From: Agaricus subrufescens | Lineage: Eukaryota > Basidiomycota > Agaricomycetes > Agaricales > Agaricaceae | Direction of reading: 5' to 3' | NCBI GenBank assembly: GCA_029945375.1 | Contig: CM057067.1 | Span: forward strand, 1,674,001 to 1,738,000 | DNA length: 64,000 nt | Shown: in pieces, positions 24,774 to 36,974 of the stretch | Numbering within the stretch: position 1 is the first letter of the stretch | How the letters are laid out: every line of letters starts with the position of its first letter | Notes under the pieces: generated by a model | The model's input: the letters and a program-made list of their open reading frames with translations, nothing else | Told to the model about the DNA's origin: nothing | The model's database searches: none | Position numbers and translations under genes: made by a program

Positions 24774-27700
24774 GTTCAGTAAGCGGGAGGGGCAATGGAG
24801 GACGAAAATGAAGAGTGATGGAAGGTGAATCGCTTACTGCATCAATGACATGCCTCATTTGCACTTGATTCATGCAAGCCAAACCCTCTCATCTATACGA
24901 CACTCCATCGCTACAGCTACAGCCGGTATGCAGCAGATTCCTGATACCTTCGGTTCATCTTCAGCATGACCTCTCATCTATCAAATTGTCAAGCTATAAT
25001 GTCAATTTGTTCAAAGCGAGAGGCTTGTATCATTCGCTGGAGGGCCAAACTTTGATAGGATAGGAGAGGTCAATGATGCTGACACCGGATTACGACCAAA
25101 CACGTGATCTGGGCATTCTTTTGCCTCCAACATCATCTGTCGTCTGCACCTCGCCGACCTGGTTCTCCTCAACAATAATGCGCATGTGGGATCTCCTTCA
25201 TAGAAAACGAGTCAAAGGCATAAAGTTGGAATTTCGTAATTCCAACTTTCTAGGACTTTTGAAATTCTTTGGAATCCGCAATTTGGGCAGCACAAACTCT
25301 TGATCGAGTGGAAATACGAGGACCAAAAGTCCTACGTTGATATAGAAGTGCATCCCTCTCTGGTTGGCCTTTGGTGCAGAACAGGTTAGCCCATCCAGTG
25401 ACCTTCACAAAGATGCACTTACCAATACAATTTGAACCACATGCCAGATCCATGCTACCAGAACTGAACAGCCTGCGTTTAAAGCAGATACGACAGACAG
25501 AAAAAAACCATAGGATAATCGGATTCTTGGGTTTCAAGTTTCCAGAATCCGGATATAACTACATAGACGTTGTAATTCACAACCTAGCTCAATTTTGCCT
25601 CGACTTGCAGTTAGGTTTGACCGTAGTCGAGCTCTGTGTCACCCATACCTTTTATTAACACGTTCATCTACGGCAAATGGTGACTGTGCTCACTTAAGAC
25701 ATAGAAAACAGGTAGAAGATCGGTTCATATGGTATAATGCAAAATTCCTGAATGAGAATTTGAGCTCAAAGGATCGTGAGTTTTACAATGTCGTTCTGCC
25801 TCCTTCAGATTGAATGAGGCATAGCAGACCCTTCTACCAACTGTCAGCCCAATATTTATGATTGCATCTTCGATAAAGCCTACTTACCATAGTTCGTGTT
25901 GGGGTTCGTAATATTGAGAATTCTGGATTGTTGAAATCCCAAAACCTTGGAATCTTGCATCAAGAAGTGGAAAGGCTAGAGAGCGAAAGACAAGTTCATA
26001 GCTGGAAAACATACTTATGGTAATAGACCATGAAAAATTCAATACGCGTACAAAACCCTCCCAACAAGAAATGGGAATGGGTCAATAGACCCTAGATTTT
26101 GCGATACAAAAAGGTTACTCACCCGGATAGGTGGTCACGCATGGCATATGCAAGCCAAGAATAGTATAGATAGTATATTCACAGCACGATGCATCTACGT
26201 AGAACGCGAGGGGCTTTCTAATAGTCTGCCATTTGTTGCTGCTCCAGCTCTTGACATATACTGTTATAGGAAAGTCAGAACTTTTGATTTTGGATTTTGG
26301 ATTTCTGAAATTCCTAAAAATACTAAATATCCATTATGATGCGCTATTCCATTGTTGGGGTCAGCAAGGGAAACTGGCCACAAAGATAACGTCTGGAGTC
26401 GTTCAAAGTGGCTGCTGCAAGCCGGCAGCTGATGCAGAAAACCTAGCGGTACGTCCCATATGATGAACAATTGATGGAGATAATAACAGTGATGAAGGAT
26501 CATCAGCGAAAGGGGAAATATGGGGCAAGAGCACTTGCTATGTAATGATACATTTTGTGTGCTCCGTCAGACACCCAAAACCACAAGGTTGTTTCTGCGA
26601 TTCATCGCTGCTCCAGTTCTTGATATACAGACAGGGTAGCTACAGAGTGGCAACCACAATTTATGCAGCTGTGATGGATAAGTCAGAACTTTAGATTTTG
26701 GATTTTAGATTTCTGGAATTCCTGAAATTACCAAATCCTGATCATGGTGGCGCGCTTCGGGATTTTAAAGCCTTGCATCCTGGAGCCAGAACTTGAGAAA
26801 TATGATACTAGAATAGTCCTGTATGAGATTTTGAGCGCGCAAGAGCGACTAGTGCGCACCTCCTCTTCTGCACAGGCTAGATCACCCAGGGAGGTGGAAT
26901 AAGTCATTGAATTGGGCCAGATTTAAGATTTGCTCAGTGGAGCAAAAATTCTACTCACCGCTTCAATGCCCCGAGCCCCTAAGGTTTTGGAGTTTGTAAT
27001 GTCGCTAATTATGGATTTGTGTAATTGTTCCAATGTGTTTGAAAGGTACTATCAGAGGATAACTTCGTTAAGTCGATACAAAGTGACCAGAAGTCTCTCA
27101 GTACATGTCCACTCTGTGTACATGTCACTCTTCTGTAGGAATGGCACGTGAAGATACGAGGAGGCAAATCAGTGATGTATATCACTAGTACTTTGATAAG
27201 CGATGAGGAAGGTAATTATACTGTTCAAAACCTCCCCAATAGACAGATGCATTCAGAAGCTGTAGATGCGGCTCGTAGGCTCCAAAGGATTCAAATGAGC
27301 CACTAAGCCTAGAAATTTGATATGCATCAGTTGGCCTATCGTGATTAGGAAGCCAATGAAACGGTTCAAGACTTACAGGGGGTTTGAAAACGCCAGGATC
27401 TGATGGACGCCATCAATAAAGAGGCCAGAGGACTGTAGGCAGTAGGTATTGCCTGATCAGTCAACGAGAAATTACTACTTCCGTTGCCAGCTCCTGGGTA
27501 GCTTGTTATTTTGCAAATCAAACATCGCAGGGTTCATATGTACAAAGGTACTGCCAAATAATCGATTTTGCTAATGATGCGACAGCGTAGTGCATTCCTA
27601 CTGTGCATTTTTTGAGTTGAATTAGCTCCATATAGAGCAGCAAACACAACACTCACAGAAACCTCAGAAACCTCTCTCTTCTGCACATGTCCATATGGCA

Positions 27701-27987
27701 CTCATGACCTCCGCATGGCAGCCCAATTTCATGGCATCAAAACCACAACCTGCAACATATCGCTGCACAAGTCATATCAGCCAAGGGAAGTCGAGAAGAA
27801 TTTTATGAACCATTCTTCAATCCATGCCACAGAAAAGGCTGCAAAGAGCCCTTCAGTTAAAACTCATATTCAGAGCTAGTATCTCAAGGTTACATCTACT
27901 CACCTGAATAGAATGTGGTTGCAGTACAACAGAATCCAACAGGAACGAAACCTTTGCCCGACCAACAAAGGCTATAAGAGAGCATAG

Positions 27988-28125
27988 GGACTCAGGTCTG
28001 CTATGCGACGGCTGGAGGCGACATATGTCTACCTCCAGAATGCATAGGGACTAGTGTCTGCTATGCGTGTGGGCCTTATAAGAGATGAGCAAGAGCCTAG
28101 GGACCATGGTCGTGGTGACTTGTCA
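27988..28125 (+). repeat. Cluster of GAC-N4-GTC dyads at inner end of left TIR
   Basis: Four copies within about 140 bp: GGGACTCAGGTCTGC, GCGACATATGTCTACC, GGGACTAGTGTCTGC and GGGACCATGGTCGTGG. Two lie inside a larger repeat GCATAGGGACT...TGCTATGCG. The same array, inverted, is at 47985-48120, and related dyads recur at 37.1 and 42.9 kb. Likely recognition sites for an element-encoded protein (inference). Confidence 0.5.
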
Positions 28126-28291
28126 AGAGAGTCGATTGAGACTCAGCCATCAAACTTGTGGCAATGTGATTAATCACACACGATTACATTATTGATCACT
28201 CCTGCAGATTGTATAACTCATCAATTAACTATAGACATAGGATATATAGAGGAACAAAAACTTGAGCAGTTGAGTGCTCGGTAGGTATGGG

Positions 28292-28620
28292 TTATATAAA
28301 CGCGACATTGAAGCCAGCTGGAAGGTAAAAACGACCCTCTAGTGTCCCCAGGTATCAACATCAACCAGGTTGTGCCAGCAGCCTGTCACTCCGGCAGGTC
28401 AGGCCGCCATACTGCTTGATTGTCCTGCATGATTGAGGGCATCAGAAAACACGCGTTAGCGCTGGGGTCAATCTTACCTCAGTAGCTCTGGGCTGAAATC
28501 AAGAGAAACTTCGGGCTGTGCATTAATGTGGCTCTTCTCAAGATCGTTGAGATTATTATACCACTGATCATCATAGAAGTTGCATGGCAGTTGTTTCACT
28601 GCTTTGCAAGCACTATCCAC
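28292..28620. other. Boundary between left TIR and first cargo gene
   Basis: 329 bp of unique sequence between the inner end of the inverted repeat and the stop codon of the first minus-strand cargo gene. It would contain that gene's 3' untranslated region. No ORF supported. Confidence 0.4.
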
Positions 28621-30578
28621 TCAAACAGGATTGGTCTCAGTTTGAATCGTTGGCCAATTTCCTTGCTTTGGAATCCCACCTTCGAAACGACGAACCATAT
28701 GCAAGGCATCAAAAACTCTAAACCACTTTCGGACACGGTCACTGTGCCACCCCGGCTCTATAATCACATGAACAGTATCACCAGAGGGCAATATTACCTC
28801 TTCATCCCCGCTGCAGGCATCAGGTGACAAGCACTTCCACAGTTCTGCATACTTTTCCAATTCTGGTGAGAGACCTTCATAGTAGTAGCAAGCATTTGCG
28901 CGCTGTTGTCGTCGCTAATACAAGTTAACAGCAGACTATCAAATGATCAGTGAGATTGCGCACATTATATTTTCGACCATTGGCATTTGTAGCCTTCTTT
29001 TTGAGTTCGCGAGCTGTAACATTTGGTGATGGAGTGCGCTCTTGGGCATAGATATGCTTCAGGGTCTTGAATGTCATCCAAAAGGAATCTTCTATGGCCT
29101 GCTTGGAGTCAAAATTGTCCCCTTCAATATCCGCATAGTGTTCAAAGAAAATGTCCACTGCACGCCTATTCCAAGGGGACTTAAGATTTGAGATGAAGTC
29201 CAAGTGGAATTGGTCCAGCAATGGACCATCACAAAATCTCCTGGTTCTGGCAAATGTTTCGCACTCATATTGAGTTGCTGAGACAAGCTTCGTTAGACCT
29301 CTGCAGTAACCAAGAAGATTCCTCAAACTTTCCCGTATACGTTTCTGGGGAGAGGATGTATGAAAACCCTTACACATATACTCAAAGATTAAATACCTTG
29401 AAAAGATGGAACTCTTCTCCACAGTTCCTAGGGTCCCGGTTTGGGTATTTTCCATTACCGTGGTATCTTACTAAGTCACTTTCATCATCAGCGTCTCCAT
29501 CATCGTCATGACCAGGATGAACAGGCAAACTTCTTGCTGCCTTTCTAGATGGAGCATTGACCTCTTGAAAGTGATGCTAATAAGATAAATTAGTTCTTTT
29601 CTAGGGCCAGAAATAAATGACAAGCAACCTGACTGAAGTCACCAGGAACAGCAGAACTGGGCAACTGTGAACTACCGAAGCCACCAATCAAGCCTTGGAA
29701 ATTATTTGCGGCATTTTGGTGGGTGTTATTAGGAGCTACAGAATTTTGGCCCCACGTGTTGAATACGGTATCCGAAGTTTGCCAATTATGGAAGTGGTTC
29801 ATGGAATGAACTGCTGCTGGATAAAAAGACAGATTTAATAGATGAGCTAGTGGGTGAATAACACCTACTGGTTTCATGGCGCACTGGGGTGTTTGGAGCT
29901 TTGGGGGTGACGTGGCCGTAAGAGGGGTTCACGAGATTTGAGGAATTCACAGAATTCAGATGGTCTGTCTGGAATCTTGCTAGTATTGATAGGTTGGGGT
30001 TTTGAGCCAGTTGAGGCTCACAGCTTTCAAACAAATTCAATGCACCAGGCTGAGACTCTGGTACTTCTGACACAAAATACTGAGTATCATTGAGTTGACA
30101 CTTTGCAGAACTTACCTCTTTCCAGATGATGGTCGACTTGGATTATGCCGGTATTTGTCCCTGCCAATAATCAATGGCTATCTTCCAAGTTACAGGTGAC
30201 ATTACACATACGGGTAGTAGTTATGGTCAAGATTGGGGCCGGATTTGAAGAAGGCGAAGGAATGGAAGGTCCCTCGCCAGTTGCTGGCAGAGAAAACGTT
30301 AAAGTATGGTCATGTTGGTCTCGAGCTGTGAACTCAGTGGCAGCCGGAAGTTGTTGGAGAGGACTTGTGTCATGTACCGAAACCTCAGTTGAGGCCTGAG
30401 ATACAACAGGTCCGTCAGGGACTTGCAACTTGCTGGGAGCTGAAGACAAGGTGGCACTTCCTGCGCTTACGTCTTCAGTCCGAGGATGAGTTAGGAGTGA
30501 TTGACTAGGAATTTGGTTTTGGGGTATAGCCGTATGTGGAGGGTTATTAATAGCTATGATGTGGACATGGTCTAGCAA
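28621..30578 (-). CDS. Conserved transposon-cargo protein of unknown function
   Basis: Well-supported exons in phase: 29869-30066, 29629-29816, 29397-29576, 28964-29344, 28621-28914 (TGA). A Pro/Ser/Thr-rich 5' exon at about 30171-30578 probably belongs here, but its start and junction are unresolved. The middle reads RNCGEEFHLFKKRIRESLRN and GPLLDQFHLDFISNL. The C-terminus has RRQQRANACYYYEG, LSPDACSGDEE, EPGWHSDRVRKWFRVFDALH. This tail resembles proteins I know as repeatedly associated with CACTA/KDZ-like transposons in mushroom genomes; no biochemical role is known to me. The N-terminal part (NHFHNWQTSDTVFNTW, many Asn/Ser) looks disordered. Confidence 0.6.
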
Positions 30579-30658
30579 GTGTATCTGTGATCGAAGGCTG
30601 ATGACATACCATTGTTATTCACATAAGTTATTGTTAAATTATGGCAGCTAACTCGGGC

Positions 30659-31728
30659 TCACTTGATAGGTGTAGTATCCGAGTCTATGAGTGACTGCAA
30701 CACACACTCTTCTTCTGCCAAGCTGTTAGACGGAGAGGACTCCCTGCTTTCGGCACTTGGTAGTTGAGCCTCGCTGCTGGAGGGGGATGGGCGTCTTCTT
30801 TTAGTACTTGCATTAGAGTGTTCTACTTCTCTGTCGGAGTGAGACAATCTTCTTCTTTTGGAAGTACCTGAACAAGGCAGGGCATAATCCAGATTTTCAG
30901 GAATCTGACGGCTGGAATTTTTTTAGTGTCTCCTTGGAACCTTTCATTTGGGGTACATACATCGAGGCTGGCTGCAATGCATTTTGCAAATGGACAGTAT
31001 TTGTGTCGACACTCATACCATTGTTTTCCTGAGGCGACAAGGCCAAAAATGGCATGATTCTGGTAGGAGATGTCGAATAATTGGCAGATATAGATTGAAA
31101 GCCATGCGTACCTTGCATTCGTGACTGCTAAGAGCTCAAGTCCCATCATGGAAGGCCTGATTTCTTCCATCGATGGTCCAATCTCCTCGACTTCCATCCC
31201 AGGATCAGGCTCAGCTTCAACTAGTGACATAGCCTCATCCACAGTCAACTGTACCAAAGGCATTACTTCATCAGGCATTTCATCTTCAGGTTCAAGAGTG
31301 GAGAATTGTCTGGAGTTAATTGATGTCAGCCAGTACGAAAACAAAAGAAGTGTGAGACAGTACGAGTGAATCAGTGGTCCATCACTCATAACGGAATCTA
31401 TATCGCCAAGTAGATCAAATGAATCATCACTGTAAATCTCATATAGGCTGGGTTGTCTGAAAAGTTAAATCAATAAAACACAAGGCGAACTATGTTCATG
31501 TCTATACCTTAGGTCTTCATTCTCGGTCTTGTTCTGAGTTATACATTTGTAGACTTGTCGACGTGTCAAATATATATATGAGGACTTTGATTTGGATTCT
31601 ACTTGCCCATTGGGACTTCGGTTGTGAAGAGAAGCATATAAGCTTCCTCTTTCCTTTCTATGGACATTAGCTGCCATGATGTAGGGATCACTGTCTAAGG
31701 TCCGAGACGGATCGACTTGTGAGGACAT
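30659..31728 (-). CDS. 279-aa nuclear-type cargo protein of unknown function
   Basis: Five exons in matching phase: 31508-31728 (ATG), 31364-31456, 31112-31309, 30941-31059, 30659-30867 (TGA), 280 codons. The N-terminal part is basic (NVHRKERGSLYASLHNR; YLTRRQVYKCI). The middle is acidic (TLEPEDEMPDEVMPLVQL, DPGMEVEEIGPSMEEI). The C-terminal exon has two basic clusters typical of a bipartite nuclear signal (TSKRRRLSHS and STKRRRPSPS) followed by Ser/Glu repeats. No catalytic motif is seen. It could be the second (TnpA-like, DNA-binding) protein of a CACTA element, but that is a guess from position and charge. It lies between two other minus-strand genes, with 80 bp to the unresolved 5' end of the next. 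Confidence 0.55.
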
Positions 31729-32144
31729 CTGAGAAAACATTCACAATTTCTTAGTTGATAATAAAAAGCTGTTATACCATGAAATACTACCTCGATGAAT
31801 GTTAAAAGAGCAAAGGTGGTGAAAGGAGTGTTGTTAATGAAAGGATGGTGAAAAAAAAACTTCACAATGTTTTCAGTGAGACAAATTTTTATGAGTGCAG
31901 CAACCTCACCTTTAAGATGAAAGAGTGCTTGAAAGGACGCGATATGGAAAGAGGGAGAAGAAAATGGCGAAAAAGATGATGTTAAACTATTTATATATAG
32001 GAGCACTGATAGAAATGGACGTACAGGGTCGAGAGAGCTTCTCCAAGGTGTTAAATAAAGCCTTGGGGAAATTCGGTTTCAGATGACATAGTGGTGATAT
32101 TTCGTCTTTGCTTGATTGTTGATATATATACGTGCATCTTATAT
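31729..32144. other. Short intergenic between two cargo genes
   Basis: 416 bp separating the start of the 279-aa gene from the stop of the coiled-coil gene, both minus strand. Contains an A-rich run near 31850 and a TATATATA tract near 31995 that might serve the downstream gene. No ORF supported. Confidence 0.35.
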
Positions 32145-34517
32145 TCACTCAGGGTCGGTAATTGTAAGCCAAAGTAACGAAATGAGGACAGGTGTCACAA
32201 TGAGGGTGAACACACTCCAATAGCAATGCACCCCTGCAATGAACTTCGAAACTCTCCCCTCAGCCTGCACCACTTCTTGAGGAGGGTTTAACGACCCTAG
32301 TTGGTTGTCACTTGTTAGTCCTCATAAATTAATCAAATACTCACTGCAAGCCCACTCGTGAAACCTGTCAGGAGCTTCTTCGGCTTGTCGGCCGTCTAAT
32401 TCTTCTACTGATAGTGTCAGATAAATCTTTGTCATGAGATAGAACGGACCAACCTTTCAAAGTTCTTGGGCTTCGTTGCATAGTCAGGTGCCGCTCAGAG
32501 AGAGATTTTAGCTCTGATTGCAGTCCCTCTAATTCCTTTTCCAGTTCCCAATGTGTCCTGACGCACTCATTATTTATCCGGGTAGAAGTGGCATCAACTT
32601 TGTCAAAATGGTCATGAAGGCTTTCATGGAGCAATTGAAAATGTTGACTACTAGAATTGAGTAGTTTTCTAAAACCATTGACGGACATTTCCATCTTTGA
32701 GAATTCGGACTTCATGGTGGCGACATCGATGTTGAATTGATCATGGGTAGACTCAAGCCCATGTACTTTGTCAAACAATACAGTACACTGCTTGTTGATT
32801 GCTCTGGTAGCTTCATCACATTTCCTCATCCAATCCTCAAACTGTTGAATATGCTGGGAGACGAGGCATTGTAGGCTATAGATTTCTTGCGCCTGCTTAT
32901 CCTAAGTTGAACGTTGAACACACAAGAGCATTAGATTACAATAGTACATACAAGATCTTGTTTACGATATCTGAGAGTGGCTTCCATGTGCTTTTGCTCA
33001 AAAAAGCTGTTGTCCTTCAGCTCTCCTAGTTCCATTTCTACTTGATTGATGTTGTGTGATAGTGAAGTAACATTCTGCTTTTGTTGCCTCTCAAGACTAT
33101 CTAGACGGGAAAGAACCACCAATATATTGTTTTCCATGATCTACTATGGGCGTGAAATAGTTGTATACTCATTAGAACAAGTCTTACCTCTCCGCCAATG
33201 TCCTGCAACTCAACTTGAGCCCCAAAGCTTTCAAATGAAGCATTGGAGCGATTGACTGGTCTTCCATGTTCAAGGACTCTTCGGAGTTCAGCAAATCCAT
33301 GTGTAAGCACTGACTCCAAATTACCGGAACTGAGTTGTGGGTGAGAAGATTCCAATGTTTCAATCCACTTTCTGAATGGACCAAGGGCTTCATCAACAAT
33401 CTGGAGATTTCAGGGAGCGCAGTTGGCAGAAGTCGATCAGCTCACCTTTCGGAGAATATCAGCTGCATTAGGGGATTGCACATGCAGTGTGTCGGAATCT
33501 ATGCATCAGATACTATACTTGAACATTCAACATTGACATTTAAATTAGATGATACTCACCTGAAGGCTGCTCCTCGCTCAACAAACCACATTTGTGTGAC
33601 TCTTCCTGTGACATGGACGTCCAAACTGAAGGTTTCAAACCACCACTCTGTTTGAATACGACGAGACCCTGCGCCTTTGTTTGCTAATGGTATACAGCGT
33701 ATCATATTTTATCCACTGGTGTAATGTGTACCCCCAAAAAATCAGAGATCGGGATCTACAGATCTGCGACATGCATAGGTCTCCTTTAGCACCCAACGGA
33801 CTTGTCTCCCACTAAATTTCAGCTGATACTTTTCATCCCCCGTGATGCGCTCATATCCTTGGCCTGCAGCAACCCATTGGACCTCCTCGCTCCCTTCATT
33901 GACCCACATCTGGTGTCAAAGCCTGGATTTCATTTGAACCTCATGCACAAAGATAGTATACTTGTCCAATTTGAGTTTGAGAGGCACCTTGGGGGGGGGC
34001 ATCAATCATTGTGCGACCAGTTTGTAAATACCAATGGCATCGATCCTTGCCATATGTCTTTGACCAGCGTGGTGAGGAATATGGCATCTAATGAAAAATG
34101 TCAATCGCGGTAGAATGAACCCACATATGTAGCAATGCACAATTTTGTTATTTTGTTCCACCAATATATCACCATTGTCCTCATTCTCATCACTCTGATC
34201 ATCTGAGCTAGTGAGAGGGTCAAGACTCAAGAAACTCGGATGTGGAGAGGTCATAAGTAGATCTCGTTCGGCAACTTCACTAGTCTCTTCAAAAGATTTA
34301 CCAGAGGATAGAATACACTGACTATAACTAAAGATATCCTGCATCAAGTCAGATCCATGTCAGCATATTGTGGAGTGCATACACCAGGTATATGCACTTT
34401 ACCTCCAGGAGAAGGTGAAGGATGCAGTAAAATGGCCACTTTGTCTGAGTTCTGTGGTGATTTGATATATGCCAACTCGCCATCACACACAAAAGGAACT
34501 TCAAAAATGGAAGCCAT
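32145..34517 (-). CDS. 611-aa coiled-coil protein with C-terminal membrane anchor
   Basis: Eleven exons join without a phase error: 34398-34517, 34141-34338, 33962-34087, 33760-33909, 33560-33683, 33446-33498, 33188-33400, 32952-33140, 32454-32901, 32345-32407, 32145-32296 (TGA). The N-terminal ~170 residues form a globular-looking part with YGKDRCHWYLQTG, MWVNEGSEEVQW and KLKFSGRQ-like residues (KYQLKFSGRQVRWVLK). A long coiled coil spans about residues 300-530 (SRLDSLERQQKQNVTSLSHN; RTHWELEKELEGLQSELKSL). The protein ends with a single hydrophobic helix (WSVFTLIVTPVLISLLWL) and only a few residues after it (TITDPE). This is a tail-anchored layout: the coiled coil would face cytosol or nucleoplasm and the tail would cross a membrane. 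It resembles KASH-protein architecture but lacks the luminal PPPX end. A SUN gene lies 1.5 kb away. Confidence 0.65.
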
Positions 34518-35270
34518 CGTGAAAGCCCAAAGGTGAAGGAGTGGTATGGAAGGGTTGAGATTCATTCAACGAGACCACGTAACACGTGTTTGCAAGCAGG
34601 GTGAGGGAAGTTTGATTTGAGATTTGGAATAAGCAAAGCATTTGAATGTGAAAATTTCCAGATCATGCATGGGAGATTGTGAATGCATTAGGAGTAACCA
34701 AGAAGTGAAAAACTAGTCCTGAGACGCATGATATTGATCTAGTAAAAAAAAAAACAAGCGAAAGGCTGGCGTGTTCAATATAAAAAAAAAAAACAAACAA
34801 ACAAAGAGATAAACAAATAAAAAAGAGAACCAGGGCTGTCCTTAACCGACATCCCAATTGAATTATTCCACCTAGGCAACCGATTGGATGCTTCATGCTC
34901 TCTTCAAAACGTCTTAACCTAATGTGAGTAGATTCATTTTGTTTTGTATATAGAGCATCACCTTGATTAGAAAGAATGCATAGTCCGGAAGAAAAGCCGG
35001 ACATTGTACTCGAAATAGTAACCACAAGGCCGATATGCAATTTGAAAGGGCATGTACACCAACATTTTATCATATATAAGGCAGTGCAACCGCGTACTAG
35101 GGTAGTCAGTCACCCATTAATGCCGAATTATTTTCCACGAGAAACCGAGTTTCCTGGGTTACAAGTTAAGTCATTTTTTTCATGTGTTTATTAGATACAC
35201 TAACCTGAGCTTAGGAATCCAAGGATTATCATTACCATGTTGGTTTTCTCTTTTCTGCCAAAGAGAAGGC
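34518..35270. other. Intergenic between divergent cargo genes
   Basis: Contains poly-A tracts near 34743 and 34788 interrupted by CAAACAAACAAA repeats. No exon is supported. It lies between the start of the coiled-coil gene (minus) and the plus-strand cargo exon. Confidence 0.35.
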
Positions 35271-35274
35271 AGTG

Positions 35275-35598
35275 ATTGGTGTTGAAATTCATTGCCGTTC
35301 ACACTTTGGGAGATGTTGCCCATCATTGGGAGGTATCCTCGCATCTGAAGGCCGCAACCTCAAGGTTCACAGCATACCCACTAGGGTCCGGTTCCCCACT
35401 ATGGATGATAAATTTGTTCTCACTTTTCAGCTGTCTAACCACCTCACTATCAATGAAAGCATTCCTGGCAACAAACATTGGAGGGGGGACGTTCTGGTGA
35501 TGCAACGAGCAATGTATGTGAACCGGACTCATGATATTGTGAATATACGCTCTGGAGTAGCAGAAAGAGCCGTGGTCGTTCATCTAGTATCAAGGTAA
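35275..35598 (+). CDS. Cargo exon of a conserved transposon-associated hypothetical
   Basis: An open frame of about 107 codons containing DKFVLTFQLSNHLTIN, SIPGNKHWRGDVLVMQRA and DIVNIRSGVAERAV, then an in-frame stop at a GTAAGA donor. The pattern (a hydrophobic opening, then PGxxWRGDVLVM and VVNIRSG) matches short proteins I associate with mushroom transposons, function unknown. The true start is not clear: no ATG precedes the conserved part except the internal one before DDKFVL. It may be one exon of a larger or degenerate gene. Confidence 0.4.
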   Translation: MGVEIHCRSHFGRCCPSLGGILASEGRNLKVHSIPTRVRFPTMDDKFVLTFQLSNHLTINESIPGNKHWRGDVLVMQRAMYVNRTHDIVNIRSGVAERAVVVHLVSR

Positions 35599-35991
35599 GA
35601 AATTCTACTTAGCGGAGTATAGTCAATGGCTCACAGTAAATCAGCTTTGCAAGGAACTTTTGTCTTCCTTGTCCTGAATTCTTAGTGGAGTATTTCCACC
35701 ATTACTAGGTCCCTCCTTCAAGTTTAATCTGCTCAATGATAGCCACAACACCTTCTTTTATCCACAAGAACACATTCCTTTATATTTACCGTGTTTTCAT
35801 TCAGTCACTCTCCTTGATCCATCCATCTATCCCTCTTCAGGTTCTATTCACCTCTGATAAACATGCTCCTTTATTCACATACTACCCTCCTTCATACTGG
35901 TTATGATTTCAGCTAGTTACCATGCCTTGACACCTATCGCTTATTTAATGATCATATAATATCTATTACTAGGTTCACATGACTTACCAAA
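35599..35991. other. Intergenic, pyrimidine-rich
   Basis: 393 bp, CT-rich, between the cargo exon and the convergent SUN-domain gene. No ORF or repeat supported. Confidence 0.35.
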
Positions 35992-36974
35992 TCAGTGAAC
36001 CCCAACATAATAAACGCAGGTTGAGGATGATCCCCAGTTCCTAAGCACCTCTAAAACAATGGTTTGCGTCATAGCACCAGTTGGCGGGGCAAGAGGAAAG
36101 TATTGGTGTGTGGGTAGAAGGGTAGGATTGAATGTACCATTGTATAGGGCAAAGAAACGGTCTGTCATATGTGTGTTCTGCGGGAGAGATGTCATATGAA
36201 GAAAGTGTGAAATAGGTCGCGAAGGGAGCTGTGACAGCATGGTAGAGGGAAACAGTGCCCAGAAAACGACAGCTCGAGGAGCCTTGCCAATAGAAGCAGC
36301 AAGAGCCAAATCAGGGTGGGGGTAATCAAGGCTGAAGGCAGATAGAGAGACATTCTGTGAAAGCGAGAGGCCTAAACAACCTTGGGAACTACTGAACTCC
36401 CAACAGTCTCCAGCACCTAATTTTTCATTGAGAACCGATGCAGGAGAGTTCTTTGCCGCACAGTTCGGAGAGCGCATTAGTCCTTTTCGGATGGTTGACT
36501 TCCATCCCGGGTTTTTGCAGGAGGTTGTCAAGAGGGGGAGAACTTGGGCCCCATAGGCAGCACTGGCATAATTAATTGACAGAGTAACTACACTGTTGTG
36601 TTTGAGCAGAACATTATGCTCCAAGGTAGAGAGTCGATTTTTGATCATAGGAATGCGGTATGCCAATTCATTTGGCTGCGAAGCGAGGCAAAGGTGACTC
36701 AAAACAGAGCAGAAGGGAGGTATTGGGGAAGTTGGCCTGTGAAACGAATAGAGACTGCAGGCTGATACCACGAGGTCGCGTACCAAGACGAACAGTGTAA
36801 GAGAGATTGTCAACAAGACAAGTCTGCTGAGAAGCTGTCAACTGGAATCAGTCACGATATTAGAAAAAAATATGGATTTCATACATGAGAGTTGCTCGGA
36901 GAGTCAGACTGAGGATTTTCATCACGTAGATTGGGTCTGGGGATGAAGGTACTCCTTGAGGCGACGAAACATGA
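35992..36974 (-). CDS. SUN-domain membrane protein carried by the transposon
   Basis: Two exons are supported: 36885-36974 (5' part, its own start unresolved) and 35992-36834 (TGA). The order fits a SUN protein: a short polar N-terminus, a membrane helix (LVLLTISLTLFVLV), a short helical spacer (RIPMIKNRLSTLEHNV), and then the C-terminal SUN domain. SUN signatures: NYASAAYGAQVLP at the domain start, GAGDCWEFSSSQGCLGLSLS, DYPHPDLALAASIGKAPRAV, and the terminal VLEVLRNWGSSSTCVYYVGV ending in VH. SUN proteins sit in the inner nuclear membrane and bind KASH proteins in the perinuclear space, forming the LINC bridge. This copy is short, with little nucleoplasmic sequence. Upstream exon(s) may be missing from my model. 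A SUN gene inside a DNA transposon is unusual. Confidence 0.7.

Larger units (their letters stand above)
23683..28291 (+). repeat. Left long terminal inverted repeat of the giant element
   Basis: Collinear in reverse complement with 47812-55131. Matching landmarks include the terminus, the small gene at 24243-24773 versus 54080-54631, a block at about 26085-26440 versus 51540-51960, and 27370-28291 versus 47812-48790. The outer 150 bp contains AT-rich imperfect repeats (TTCTGAGTAT at about 23735 and 23790). Divergence and indels between arms show they are not fresh copies. Apart from the small gene I see no convincing ORF. Short degenerate GGAATTCC-type motifs occur near 25230, 26290 and 26700. 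Confidence 0.75.

Noticed and set aside
32145..34517. Calling the coiled-coil tail-anchored protein a KASH protein
   Set aside because: The tail after the membrane helix is only about six residues and lacks the PPPX end; only general architecture agrees.
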